From Gracilibacillus alcaliphilus (lineage in GTDB: Bacteria > Bacillota > Bacilli > Bacillales > Amphibacillaceae): a stretch of 64,000 nt of DNA. Shown here piece after piece: positions 17,345 to 26,465 of this stretch. Made by a program: the position numbers and the translations under genes. The stretch is from assembly GCF_016909015.1 (NCBI RefSeq), contig NZ_JAFBFA010000004.1, positions 62,001 through 126,000 on the forward strand. The letters run 5' to 3'. Below the pieces are notes generated by a model. That model did no database searches. It was not told the origin of the DNA and saw only the letters and a program-made list of their open reading frames with translations. Within the stretch, counting starts at the first letter, position 1. Each line of letters begins with the position of its first letter.

Positions 17345-17392
17345 ATTGAACTCAATTTTTGCTTTCTGAGAAACTGGGACGGTCAGGTTAAA

Positions 17393-19267
17393 TCACGCAT
17401 ATAACTGCCAAATTATTAGCCAAGCAATGAACAGCATACTACTAATACTTGATAGGAGATAACCCGTCTTACGAATGTTGGATACTTGTGTTTTTCTCCA
17501 ACAAACAATCACCATTACCAAAGAAATCAAACTAATTGCCGTAAAGGCATAATTTAATATAAAATGAACCAACAGTTCGGAATATGCTCGCATCGCATTG
17601 GTCAACATTCGTACCGCTAACACCAATATATTGAGTATCATAACGGTTCCTGACAGATTCAACAGCCAATTCCATTTGGTTAATGATGTGGATCGCTGCC
17701 TCTTTCTCCATCTCCAGAAAATGCGCAACATTAATAACAGAGGAGAAATGAGAAAATAGACGGCACACCATATAAATACCCCTAAACTAATTATTAAAAA
17801 TGCCTGCGGTTTATCCATAGCTGTATAATCAGAATAAGAAGTCGAGATTTGTTCAACTTTCCCATTCTTTACGTGAAAATACATAACCTTATTTGGTATA
17901 AAAACATGATCTCCGTTAATCATTTTGTAAACATAGGGACTGGTTTGCACATAATTAGCCGTAAATCCCGCGATATTCGCTTCTATTTCATGCTCACTAA
18001 TAGAGCGTATTTGTAACGGCATAAGATAAGAATAAAGGTTCATAAAACCACTGTGTACTCGCCGTGCAGACAGGTAGCTGCCTTCCACCGTGTCAGAAGT
18101 TGGCAGATTCGCTTGGATGGTCTGTTCTCCATCTCCCACTAATTCGTCCGTCAATCCAAATAAGAGGTCTACCTCATTTGCTTGATTGGTTAAAATAATA
18201 ACAGCAAAATTCTCTTCTGGTACGATTTGAACATTGCTAGAGAAGGCAACTGTATTACCTGAGTGCGTTAATCCGCGATACGCACCATCATATTCCCAAA
18301 ATCCATGTGCAATCCCTGGTACCCCCTCCTGAACCGCATAACTGGGGGAGAGAAGCTCCGTTAATGTTTGGTGATCTTGAAATAGAGACGTATTTCCTGA
18401 CGAGACGGGCATCAATGCCATCGCAAATCTGGCCAAATCTTCTGCCGTACCATTCATCCCTCCGCTTGGATACATAGAAATGTAGAATGGTGGGGATTCT
18501 TTAAACTCACCTATTCCAGATAAACTGTACCCTTTTGTTTTATGCCGGAAGATCTCTTCCCTATCCTCTGCAGGCAAATGTATTGTTGAATGTTCGATTC
18601 CCAATTCCGCAAAAATATGCTCAGATACATAATCGTCAAATGACCGGCCTGTCACCTGTTCTACAATGTAGGCAGCCAGTGCAGTCGAGTAATTTGAATA
18701 GGCCACTACCTCTCCTGGCCGATAAACTTGGTCTGGTTCGGTTATCTTCAGTGCTTCTTCCAACGAAGTCAGATGTTTAGGTGAATCATAAAGCAAATCA
18801 TAAATATTCTCTTCATACCCTGCATTATGGTGCATCAAATGTAACATGGTAATGGGCTCATCAAAAGTTAATGATGTTAAAAAATCCTCTGGTAAATACG
18901 TTTGGATATCTTCATATAAATCCAGTTTCCCTTCTTCCACTAGTTGCATGACAGATACCCAAACAAATAATTTTGTGATCGATCCCCACTCAAGGATAGA
19001 CACACTTGTGTCGATGGGTATTTGCTCCTCTATATCTGCATAGCCATATCCTTTGGATAAGACTATTTCGCTATCTTTAATAACCACAATACCTGCACCT
19101 GCTACCGTTTCCCCTATGTAATTGTTGACATATCCATCGACAACATCCTCCAATTCTGTTAAAGAAATACCTGATGGTGTCCTCTTTTCTTCTGCTGATA
19201 CTACATTTGGAAAATATACACAAATCAATAATACCAAAAGACATCCCAACATCACTCTTTGTTTCAT
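17393..19267 (-). CDS. membrane-anchored beta-lactamase-family serine hydrolase (class C / PBP4* type)
   Basis: A 624-residue extracytoplasmic serine hydrolase. The signal peptide covers residues 1-26 (ending VVSAEE). The beta-lactamase fold covers about 35-370, with the active-site SITK in EWGSITKLFVWV, the YSN motif in VAYSNYSTALAAY, and HSG in GLTHSGNTVAF. A linker domain follows, then four or five hydrophobic segments between about 475 and 620. Relatives act on cell-wall peptides or D-amino-acid substrates; antibiotic hydrolysis cannot be claimed. AAGAGGTG precedes the ATG. The gene stands alone. Confidence 0.85.
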   Translation of the reverse strand: MKQRVMLGCLLVLLICVYFPNVVSAEEKRTPSGISLTELEDVVDGYVNNYIGETVAGAGIVVIKDSEIVLSKGYGYADIEEQIPIDTSVSILEWGSITKLFVWVSVMQLVEEGKLDLYEDIQTYLPEDFLTSLTFDEPITMLHLMHHNAGYEENIYDLLYDSPKHLTSLEEALKITEPDQVYRPGEVVAYSNYSTALAAYIVEQVTGRSFDDYVSEHIFAELGIEHSTIHLPAEDREEIFRHKTKGYSLSGIGEFKESPPFYISMYPSGGMNGTAEDLARFAMALMPVSSGNTSLFQDHQTLTELLSPSYAVQEGVPGIAHGFWEYDGAYRGLTHSGNTVAFSSNVQIVPEENFAVIILTNQANEVDLLFGLTDELVGDGEQTIQANLPTSDTVEGSYLSARRVHSGFMNLYSYLMPLQIRSISEHEIEANIAGFTANYVQTSPYVYKMINGDHVFIPNKVMYFHVKNGKVEQISTSYSDYTAMDKPQAFLIISLGVFIWCAVYFLISPLLLMLRIFWRWRKRQRSTSLTKWNWLLNLSGTVMILNILVLAVRMLTNAMRAYSELLVHFILNYAFTAISLISLVMVIVCWRKTQVSNIRKTGYLLSSISSMLFIAWLIIWQLYA

Positions 19268-19472
19268 ACACCTCTTGTCCCCCTTTTCTTCAGAACATTA
19301 ACACCTTCCAATCGTGTTTTCCACTGAAAGGGAATATTCTTCTCTCGCTGTGTTTTAACTGTCTCTGTTTTTTCATCTCTAAAAGTTATGTATTGATTTA
19401 TTATTATATTTTCACAGCTGTAAAATAAGCTAACGATATAATACCGCTAGCTTTATACTTACTATTATGATG

Positions 19473-19883
19473 TTAAACTTCCTCTGTTCCTGATAATGGA
19501 TAACTGCTTTTCTTCTCTTTCAACAACGGAGAAGTAAAAATAAATAAGCTGACAAACAAAGCAATACCAAGCATCATAATCTTAATAGCGCTTAGAGGGA
19601 TAAAGAATAAGGAGAACAATACACTAGACCAGACGATGACTACTGCAAATATCTTGATCCGCAATGGGACACCTTTACCGCTTTGATAATCCGCAATATA
19701 GTGTCCAAAGTATTTATTTGTTACTAACCATCGGTGTAACCGTGAAGAGGATTTACCGAAACAGAAACCAGCCAAAATAACAAGGGGAGTGGTTGGCAGC
19801 AAAGGGATAACGATCCCGATCAGCCCAATGAATAAACTAATGGATCCTCCAGCTATCCAAAGCAACCTTTTAAATTGCAGCAT
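19473..19883 (-). CDS. YbaN family (DUF454) membrane protein
   Basis: A 136-residue inner membrane protein with the DUF454 signature GLIGIVIPLLPTTPLVILAG near the N-terminus, then FCFGKSSSRLHRWLVTNKYF and two further hydrophobic segments (about 75-95 and 98-118). GGGGGTGAG precedes the ATG. Function is unknown. It lies 30 bp from the yutE start on the same strand, so it may be cotranscribed with yutD and yutE. Confidence 0.8.
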   Translation of the reverse strand: MLQFKRLLWIAGGSISLFIGLIGIVIPLLPTTPLVILAGFCFGKSSSRLHRWLVTNKYFGHYIADYQSGKGVPLRIKIFAVVIVWSSVLFSLFFIPLSAIKIMMLGIALFVSLFIFTSPLLKEKKSSYPLSGTEEV

Positions 19884-19914
19884 GTGATTCTCACCCCCAG
19901 TTTTGCTTTATCAC

Positions 19915-20355
19915 TTAGACTTTATTGATAAATGTATTAGCTACTCCCATTTCATTGGCCAAATAAAGGCGAATATTCTTACTGAATTGACTTAATGGCT
20001 GATAATATTCCTGCAGCAGTTGCTCGAGTTGATCATGATTGATCTGCTTATATTCCTGAACCACAACTCGTCGTTGTTCAATTAATAATTGATAGGCAGA
20101 TTTGTCTGATTCCGGGATAACTTGTTCATCCACTAAGATATCAATAATATCTTGGTAACTACCTGGGTCACGCATAATAAAGCCATCAATCATCATGTTA
20201 CCTACGTCAATTAATGACTCAATTAACAGATGAGTGATCCGCTCTAACGCATACTTTTCCACCTCTGTTTCAAATGAACGATCCTTGACATTTGCAATTG
20301 TTTCATCAAAAAAATCAAGTAATTCATTCATTTGTCGCATATCTACAAAGTACAC
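19915..20355 (-). CDS. yutE: YutE family DUF86 (HepT-like) protein
   Basis: A 146-residue helical protein matching B. subtilis YutE: the N-terminal MYFVD, ALERITHLLIESLIDVGNMM and FIMRDPGSYQDIIDILVDE. DUF86 proteins are related to HepT toxins of the MNT/HEPN systems, but no nucleotidyltransferase (MntA) gene is next to it and the RX4HXY toxin motif is not intact, so a toxin role is unlikely. The last base pairs are 34 bp from yutD. Function is unknown. Confidence 0.85.
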   Translation of the reverse strand: MYFVDMRQMNELLDFFDETIANVKDRSFETEVEKYALERITHLLIESLIDVGNMMIDGFIMRDPGSYQDIIDILVDEQVIPESDKSAYQLLIEQRRVVVQEYKQINHDQLEQLLQEYYQPLSQFSKNIRLYLANEMGVANTFINKV

Positions 20356-20389
20356 TAATTATTCCCCCTCTGCATGTTGTAATGGATTT

Positions 20390-20665
20390 CTAGTTGTTCA
20401 CTTGCTTGACAATAAAAAAACGACAGCCAAAATTACAGTATTCATACAAATAATCTTCACACGTACTGAATTTCGTGTCAAAAGTGGCTTTGGGATTTTG
20501 ATCATCATAAAACCCTTTTAAGCGGAGTTGTTCATACCCCCAGTCGCCAACAATAAAATCATATTTCATCAAAATATCTGTATAGCGATCTTTAAACGAC
20601 TTTTCTTCAAAGCCCGCACGATAATCCTTAATTAATTCATATTTCTTTCCCTGCACTTCAATCAT
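20390..20665 (-). CDS. yutD: YutD family protein (DUF1027)
   Basis: A 91-residue soluble protein with the DUF1027 pattern: YRAGFEEKSFKDRYTDILMKYDFIVGDWGYEQLRLKGF split by a short gap, then CEDYLYEYCNFGCRFFIV with three Cys. The ATG follows AAAGGTGTG. It lies upstream of yutE as in B. subtilis. Function is unknown. Confidence 0.87.
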   Translation of the reverse strand: MIEVQGKKYELIKDYRAGFEEKSFKDRYTDILMKYDFIVGDWGYEQLRLKGFYDDQNPKATFDTKFSTCEDYLYEYCNFGCRFFIVKQVNN

Positions 20666-20777
20666 AATATGTCACACCTTTTTGCGCTTAGATTTTACAA
20701 ATGTTACTAGCATGAAATTAACCTTGTTGTTCACACTAATGTTAGTAGGTAAGGATAATGGTGTAAAAGGAGGTTAT

Positions 20778-21740
20778 TTGATCTTGATCAAACGTAGTAT
20801 ATTCTCTACTTTTATAGGTTTCTTTCTCCTATCTACTATAGCATATGCGGAAGAAAATGTGGACAGAGAAGCAGAAAAAATCGCCATTTATAAACAGATA
20901 GAAGCCGTTACCTTGATTCCATGGTATTATTTAGCTGCCATTGACCGCTATGAGGCCAATATCCGTGAGACGGAAGCAGACGAGTCCTCCTTTATTGATA
21001 TCGAAATTCCAGATGACAAGTGGTATGGTGCAACTCCAGGCAGACAGCCTTATCCCCCAGAATTTATCCAGATGTTTGGCGGAATTGGAGAAGATGGGAA
21101 CGGTGATCAACTTGCTGATCCAGCCAACGATATCGATATCGTTTATACCATAGCTAAATATCTGCAACGTTACGGACATACTGCACAAGATATTCGAACT
21201 GGCTTATGGAACTATTACCAGAGAGAATTAACCGTAATGTCGATAATGAATTATGCTACATTATTTGATACCTATCAAACCATTTCCTTTGATGAAACAG
21301 CTTTCCCTATTCCCCCTGGTTATAATTACAGCTATCGGAACACATGGGGCGATGCCAGAGGATTTGGCGGCAGGAGAATTCATGAAGGAACAGATATCTT
21401 TGCCAGTTACGGAACTCCTGTAAGAACTGCTACCTATGGCATCATAGAATTGAAAGGATGGAATAAATATGGCGGCTGGCGCATCGGCATCCGTGACATC
21501 TATAACCGCTACCACTATTATGCACACCTCAATGGTTTTGCAGAAGGATTGGAAGTAGGAGATATCGTAGAAGCCGGACAAACAATTGGAACAGTTGGTT
21601 CTTCTGGATACGGTCCGCCTGGTACAGCAGGTAAGTTTCCACCTCATCTTCATTACGGTCTTTATAAGGATAACGGCAAAACAGAGTGGTCGTTTGACCC
21701 CTATCCACACTTAAAAAAATGGGAAAGAGAAAATCCGTAA
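20778..21740 (+). CDS. lytH: L-Ala-D-Glu peptidase of spore cortex maturation (M23, LytH/YunA)
   Basis: A 320-residue secreted M23 metallopeptidase. In B. subtilis LytH trims cortex side chains to single L-Ala during sporulation. I chose the TTG at 20778, four bases after AAGGAGG; a second TTG at 20784 is equally possible, and the upstream ATG at 20682 lacks a ribosome site. The signal peptide ends at AYAEE. Zinc ligands are visible in RRIHEGTDIFA (His, Asp) and FPPHLHYGL (HxH), with HYYAHLNGF between. Divergent from yutD. Its stop codon lies inside the 5' arm of the terminator. Confidence 0.92.
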   Translation: MILIKRSIFSTFIGFFLLSTIAYAEENVDREAEKIAIYKQIEAVTLIPWYYLAAIDRYEANIRETEADESSFIDIEIPDDKWYGATPGRQPYPPEFIQMFGGIGEDGNGDQLADPANDIDIVYTIAKYLQRYGHTAQDIRTGLWNYYQRELTVMSIMNYATLFDTYQTISFDETAFPIPPGYNYSYRNTWGDARGFGGRRIHEGTDIFASYGTPVRTATYGIIELKGWNKYGGWRIGIRDIYNRYHYYAHLNGFAEGLEVGDIVEAGQTIGTVGSSGYGPPGTAGKFPPHLHYGLYKDNGKTEWSFDPYPHLKKWERENP

Positions 21741-21768
21741 AGTATTCACATTCACTTTACGGATTTTC
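21731..21768 (+). terminator. terminator overlapping the lytH stop codon
   Basis: AAATCCGTAAAGT pairs with ACTTTACGGATTTT around a 9-nt loop. Confidence 0.75.
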
Positions 21769-21822
21769 AGCATATATCACGGAGCTAACCATTTGTAACC
21801 TTCTTACCGATAAGAGCTCCCC

Positions 21823-21924
21823 TTATTTTTTTGAGGCTTTCCTTGCATTTAGGATACTTGCAATTAATCCACCCCATAGTATCACAATACCAATTATCGC
21901 CATGACAATTGCACTTGCAGACAT
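21823..21924 (-). CDS. metS: MetS-type small subunit of an NSS amino-acid importer
   Basis: A 33-residue single-span membrane peptide, MSASAIVMAIIGIVILWGGL and then IASILNARKASKK, of the methionine/alanine importer small subunit family. AAAGGAGG precedes the ATG at ideal spacing. It directly follows the NSS-family transporter gene on the same strand, the usual genetic arrangement for MetP-MetS pairs, where the small subunit is required for transport. Confidence 0.85.
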   Translation of the reverse strand: MSASAIVMAIIGIVILWGGLIASILNARKASKK

Positions 21925-21996
21925 GATGTATCCTCCTTTACTCCATTAGAAAGCATTCGGTTTCTGTTGTTTGGAACTTTTATCTTTCTTAAATAC

Positions 21997-23481
21997 TTAT
22001 GCTTGATGATCCTTCTTTGGCCATTTCTTAATCGTAAGCAGCGTACCAATAAACATAACTCCAATTGCTAACAACCATCCGAAATTGAACAGGAAGTCTA
22101 ACGGATAATCACCATAGGCATTTGTTAGGTCATTCTTTAAGTTTTGAATTAACATAAACCCTAGGACTACAGGTGTGATCACACTTAAACATACTCTCCA
22201 CCACATACCTAATTTAATATCCGACACGCTGTCTGCATGACCTTGTAAATCTTTCAATAATCGAGCAAACCAAGCAATAGCTACTACCTCAAACAACCCA
22301 GCTAGTGCAACACCATAGTTATTAATAAAGTAGTCAACTGTATCTAACAGGTTAAGCCCGCCTTGGGTTGCATAGAGAATCGAAATTAGTGCGGAGAGCC
22401 CGCCTCCAAGTAAGACCGCCATTCCCCTAGAAAGCGAGAATTTTTCTTGCAGCCCTGCGATATACGTTTCTGAAATCGAGAGCATCGAAGTAATACCTGC
22501 CAAGAATAAAGAAGCAAAGAATAAGAAGCCAAAGAAACCAGAAGCAGGCATTTGACTAATAATCTCTGGGAATACCATAAAGGCCAGCCCTACTCCACCT
22601 TCTACTACATCATCAATCGTTGCTCCCGTTTGGGAAGCCATAAAACCTAATATAGCGAATACACCAATACCAGCTAATAATTCAAACGATGAATTAGCAA
22701 AACCGGTGATAAAGGCGTTATTAGAAATATCCGACTTTTTCGGCAAATAAGAGGAATAGGTAATCATGATTGCAAATGCAATCGAAAGACTAAAGAAAAT
22801 CTGGCCGTATGCTGCTACCCATACAGAGCCATCTATAATCCTAGACCAATCTGGTTTGAAGAAGGCATCTAAACCTTCGAATGCACCTGGCAATGTAACT
22901 GCGCGAACAACAATTATAACAAAGACAATAAATAAAGCCGGGATAAAAATACGATTAGCAAACTCAATACCTTTCTTTACTCCTCTTCCTAAAAAGAAGA
23001 AAACAAGTGCCCATACCACAATAAGAGGAATCAAAACCATAGGTACAAATGATCCAAACGTTCCAGCTTCCTCTAATTGCAAGAAGTCATTCAAGAAAAA
23101 GCTAGTCGAGTCATCTCCCCATTGTGTACGTAAAGAGAAGTAGGCGTACATTCCAGACCAAGTGATAATAATTGGGTAATAGGTAGAGATAACAAAGGCT
23201 ATCAGTACTTGCCACCAGCCTACCCACTCCATCCCTTTACTTACTTTAGAAAAACTGCGCGGGGAGGAACTTCGGTATTTATGCCCGATTGTATATTCCA
23301 TAATAAGTAACGGAATTCCGGCCGTTAATAATGCAAATAAATACGGAAGAAAGAAGGCGCCTCCTCCATTCTCATAAGCTACTGCTGGAAAACGCCAAAT
23401 ATTTCCTAACCCGACAGCAGATCCAATTGCTGCTAAAAGGAACCCCAATCTTGTTCCCCATTGTGACCTGTTATCCATCAT
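21997..23481 (-). CDS. sodium:neurotransmitter symporter (NSS) family amino-acid transporter
   Basis: A sodium-coupled amino-acid importer of the LeuT/MetP fold with 11-12 membrane segments. The family signature TRLGFLLAAIGSAVGLGNIW and RFPAVAYENGGGAFF is at the N-terminus. I start at the first ATG of MMDNRSQWG, which has AAAGGAG five bases upstream; the open frame reaches 23556 but without a ribosome site there. The partner MetS gene downstream suggests methionine, alanine or branched small neutral amino acids as substrates; this is inference. Confidence 0.9.
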   Translation of the reverse strand: MMDNRSQWGTRLGFLLAAIGSAVGLGNIWRFPAVAYENGGGAFFLPYLFALLTAGIPLLIMEYTIGHKYRSSSPRSFSKVSKGMEWVGWWQVLIAFVISTYYPIIITWSGMYAYFSLRTQWGDDSTSFFLNDFLQLEEAGTFGSFVPMVLIPLIVVWALVFFFLGRGVKKGIEFANRIFIPALFIVFVIIVVRAVTLPGAFEGLDAFFKPDWSRIIDGSVWVAAYGQIFFSLSIAFAIMITYSSYLPKKSDISNNAFITGFANSSFELLAGIGVFAILGFMASQTGATIDDVVEGGVGLAFMVFPEIISQMPASGFFGFLFFASLFLAGITSMLSISETYIAGLQEKFSLSRGMAVLLGGGLSALISILYATQGGLNLLDTVDYFINNYGVALAGLFEVVAIAWFARLLKDLQGHADSVSDIKLGMWWRVCLSVITPVVLGFMLIQNLKNDLTNAYGDYPLDFLFNFGWLLAIGVMFIGTLLTIKKWPKKDHQA

Positions 23482-23662
23482 TCGAACTCCTTTCGTTGAC
23501 TTAATAGTAATTCCATGAGAGAAACAAGAAGAATGTGTTACCTCCAAATCTTCCATAGAAACTATCCTGTCATTCCAACCTTAGAAATTATACGTAGTTA
23601 TGAATATTCTGTCAAATAAAAATACTATCACTATTTTATACTTGATTCAAGCTATTTCGCCC

Positions 23663-23690
23663 AAAAGCTGCTATCCAGCGATAGCAGCTC
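23663..23690 (-). terminator. terminator of yunB
   Basis: On the minus strand, GAGCTGCTATC pairs with GATAGCAGCTTTT around GCTG. The T tract is only four bases. Confidence 0.55.
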
Positions 23691-23702
23691 CCAGCGCATC
23701 CT

Positions 23703-24494
23703 CTATTCTATCATTTGCGGATCAATTGGAATAGATAAATTGGATGACCCCTCCCCATTATGATAATAATTAGGCACATCACCTGGATGAAATACCTTTG
23801 TTACGGGGATATGTTGCTCCAATTTCACCGGTTTGGAGGCAAATGGGATCACTACCCTCATTTCTACCTCAACAAAAACATTCACTTGAATCAAGGCACC
23901 ATTGATCCCTGTCTGGACAATTTCACTCGTTGTTTCGGTCCCAACACTACCGAGCACTTCTATATTCACAGGAATTCTTGGACCCAAATTAGCCAACAAC
24001 GGGATTCCCAATGCTTGACCAACGGGAATTTCGATTAATAAGCCTCGTTCCCGAATCTCATCTAATAAGGCTTGTTCGGATTCGTCTAAATCTAATATTT
24101 CTACCTCAATCGGGACTCCAGTTTCAGGCCGCTCCCCGCTTTCCAGTAGTTTCAGGAAATTTTCTAAACGGTACTGTACATTACGCTGCACTCGATTCTC
24201 AACAACCGCATTAAAGACATAATTCTCTATCCGACCCTGATCATCTAGCTGTACCTCCACTAAATCACCGTTTTCTAAATCTTCAGATATCTTCTTGCTG
24301 ACGGCTATTCCTAATGCCTGGTTAGCAATCTGGGATACACGTACCTCAGCAGTGTTTAGTAAAACAGGCTTTATCCCTTCGTTTACCACTAGGATACTTG
24401 CAATCATAGCCAATACAAATAGAAAGAAAGTGATAAACAGCATATGATTACCAGGTGTTTTCCTCCATTGTCTTCTCCTTGGTCTCCCGTACAT
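23703..24494 (-). CDS. yunB: sporulation protein YunB
   Basis: A 263-residue protein with one N-terminal membrane anchor (about residues 18-40) and a large extracytoplasmic part, matching the YunB family made in the mother cell during B. subtilis sporulation. The typical stretches are ANQALGIAVSKKI, IPVGQALGIPLLANLGPRIP and ETTSEIVQTGINGALIQVNV. The ATG lies six T after GGGGGGAGA, and this ribosome site is in the 3' arm of a terminator hairpin. The precise role is unknown. Confidence 0.88.
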   Translation of the reverse strand: MYGRPRRRQWRKTPGNHMLFITFFLFVLAMIASILVVNEGIKPVLLNTAEVRVSQIANQALGIAVSKKISEDLENGDLVEVQLDDQGRIENYVFNAVVENRVQRNVQYRLENFLKLLESGERPETGVPIEVEILDLDESEQALLDEIRERGLLIEIPVGQALGIPLLANLGPRIPVNIEVLGSVGTETTSEIVQTGINGALIQVNVFVEVEMRVVIPFASKPVKLEQHIPVTKVFHPGDVPNYYHNGEGSSNLSIPIDPQMIE

Positions 24495-24540
24495 AAAAAA
24501 TCTCCCCCCATCATATCTTTATGACGGGAAGGAGACTTTT
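24495..24540 (-). terminator. terminator after yunC overlapping the yunB ribosome site
   Basis: On the minus strand, AAGTCTCCTTCCCGTCAT pairs with ATGATGGGGGGAGATTTTTT around AAAGAT. The strong stem and T run end at the yunB ATG. Confidence 0.65.
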
Positions 24541-24669
24541 ATAAATCATTATCATTTTTTATCAAGTGATGGGGTCAAAAAATCCAAAGCAATGTACGAT
24601 GATTATCGAATGGTTAGCACACTCGCAGAACGTTTCTAACCATTTGTACGAATTAAAACGAGACTGCCA

Positions 24670-24987
24670 TCATTGTGCAATTCTTAATAAAGCTTCTTTC
24701 ACTTTCATTCCTGGCTGCCATCCATATGATTTGGCATAATCGGTAACACTATCTAAGCTTGCTTCCTTTAAATCATTGATCGTCTTCACACCTACAGCTC
24801 TGCCGGCAACAATCGGACGATCGGCTAACTTCTCTGTCAGCAGCTTCACATCAAGAGCACCGCACATCACATAGCCAACCTCATTGGAAATCACTAACAA
24901 GTTGGTATGCGGTAATTTAACTGTTACAGCAGTGAAGGTATGATTCTCTATCGTAACTGGATACACTTCCATCATCATCACATACAC
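24670..24987 (-). CDS. yunC: YunC family (DUF1805) protein
   Basis: A 105-residue soluble protein of the DUF1805 family. Conserved blocks are ENHTFTAVTVKLPHTNLLVI, GYVMCGALDVKLL and RPIVAGRAVGVKTI. The start could be any of the near-consecutive ATG/GTG codons at 24987-24972 behind GAGAGGAG; B. subtilis YunC begins near the third ATG. It sits upstream of yunB and downstream of yunD in the same order as in B. subtilis. Function is unknown. Confidence 0.85.
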   Translation of the reverse strand: MYVMMMEVYPVTIENHTFTAVTVKLPHTNLLVISNEVGYVMCGALDVKLLTEKLADRPIVAGRAVGVKTINDLKEASLDSVTDYAKSYGWQPGMKVKEALLRIAQ

Positions 24988-25027
24988 TCCTCTCTATTTA
25001 GTTTATGAGAGGAGATGTAAGTATGTG

Positions 25028-26419
25028 TTATTGATTTTCTTTTAACAAATTGGCCAGTAGATCACGCATAAATTCCGGCAAGAAAAAGTGCTTCGTTTTC
25101 GATCGAACAATCTCGGGAAACATGTTACCAAAGGTAAACATATCCGGTGTTGCCAATATATACATCCTGTCGGGATCAAGAGGCTTTCCATCAATCTGTA
25201 CTTGTTGTACCCTTTCTTCTCCATCTTGATCGATAACCGTATCAATTGAAATACCACTAAATAAAAAGGTACCGATTATTTTACCGCGGAAACCAAAACC
25301 TTTTAACTCTAAATGCTGCAGAGAGTGCTGAAAAGTACCGCGAATCACTTCGAGCAATTGTGCACCTCTTAATTCAACGGTACAGGGATTTATTGGATGT
25401 GGACAAATTCGATGGACATCACCATAAGTAACTGTTCCTGCTTTAAGCCCTTCTATTAGTATGCCTGCATTTAACATGGCAATATCGGCCTTTGTCCACC
25501 GCCTTAAATAGTCTGTTAAATCTTGTGTGAGTGGGGTTTGCTTAAACCAATCCACTTCCAATGGATTGGAAATCATGGCAACAGGCTGATTAAGAACACT
25601 TTCTGCCTCTTTACTAATTTGCTCCAAATAATAAGCTGTATCTGCATCTCGGTCTAAATACTCTGTCTCTACCGTATAGGCTTGTTTATCCGTTAATTTA
25701 TTCAAAGAATGATCCCAAGTTAAATGCACTTCACCAACATATTTTCCATACTTGCCAGCAGCAGTCAGCAAACTCTTGTTTACCACTTTCCCGCTTTTCA
25801 ATAAATGATGAGTGTGACCGCCAATGATCACATCAACTTCCGGATAACGTTCGGCAATCACTTCATCCTCTGATAAGCCCAAATGGGATAATAATATCAA
25901 TACATCACAATTTTGCTTAAGCGTCTGAATGTTTGCTGATAAATAATCATAAGGAGAACTGGCATTCCAGCCTAACGGATGATAAAAGGCATTAAAAGTT
26001 GCTGTCATTCCAAAAAGAGTCACCCGTAAGCGCTGGGATGTTTCGATTGTAATATATTCCTTGAGCCAATTTGGCTTATCTCCATGAATAGGGCTTAAAT
26101 TTGCACAAGTTACTTGAAAATCGGCCTGATCATAAAGTTGAAATAAATCTTGATATTCTAAAGTAATTCCTTCATTATTTCCCAGTGTTGCAAAGTCAAA
26201 GCCTGCTTCATTTAACAAATCGACATTGGCTTTTCCTTTAAAGGCCTCGGCAATGGGATGAAAACGATCGACATGGTCACCGATATCAATTCGAAAGCTT
26301 TGTTCTCCCCGCTCTTTATATTTATCTCGTTCCTTCTTGAAATAATGTGTAATATTTGGCCATTGTTCAAAATGGCTATGTAGGTCATTACAATAATAAA
26401 AGTGAATCTGTTCGATCAT
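25028..26419 (-). CDS. yunD: YunD, 5'-nucleotidase/UshA-like metallophosphoesterase
   Basis: A 463-residue bifunctional-type phosphoesterase. The N-terminal metallophosphatase domain has YYCNDLHSHFEQWP, RIDIGDHVDR, LGNNEG, LLSHLGLSED and DVIIGGHTHHLL; the C-terminal 5'-nucleotidase domain includes LGNNEG-distal blocks such as NAGILIEGLKAGTVTYGDV and ICPHPINPCTVELRG. No signal peptide is seen, so it is probably cytoplasmic. I start at MIEQIHFYYCND, with AAGGGGG upstream; the open frame continues to 26476 without a better site. It starts 47 bp before the end of the GNAT gene's frame. Confidence 0.88.
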   Translation of the reverse strand: MIEQIHFYYCNDLHSHFEQWPNITHYFKKERDKYKERGEQSFRIDIGDHVDRFHPIAEAFKGKANVDLLNEAGFDFATLGNNEGITLEYQDLFQLYDQADFQVTCANLSPIHGDKPNWLKEYITIETSQRLRVTLFGMTATFNAFYHPLGWNASSPYDYLSANIQTLKQNCDVLILLSHLGLSEDEVIAERYPEVDVIIGGHTHHLLKSGKVVNKSLLTAAGKYGKYVGEVHLTWDHSLNKLTDKQAYTVETEYLDRDADTAYYLEQISKEAESVLNQPVAMISNPLEVDWFKQTPLTQDLTDYLRRWTKADIAMLNAGILIEGLKAGTVTYGDVHRICPHPINPCTVELRGAQLLEVIRGTFQHSLQHLELKGFGFRGKIIGTFLFSGISIDTVIDQDGEERVQQVQIDGKPLDPDRMYILATPDMFTFGNMFPEIVRSKTKHFFLPEFMRDLLANLLKENQ

Positions 26420-26465
26420 CAAGCCAAGCCCCCTTCTCCCTCTATCCCTTCCTCTTTCTTGATAT

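Noticed and set aside
19915..20355. YutE as a HepT toxin of a toxin-antitoxin pair
   Set aside because: No MntA-type partner gene is adjacent and the toxin active-site motif is not intact; conserved as a housekeeping gene in Bacillus.
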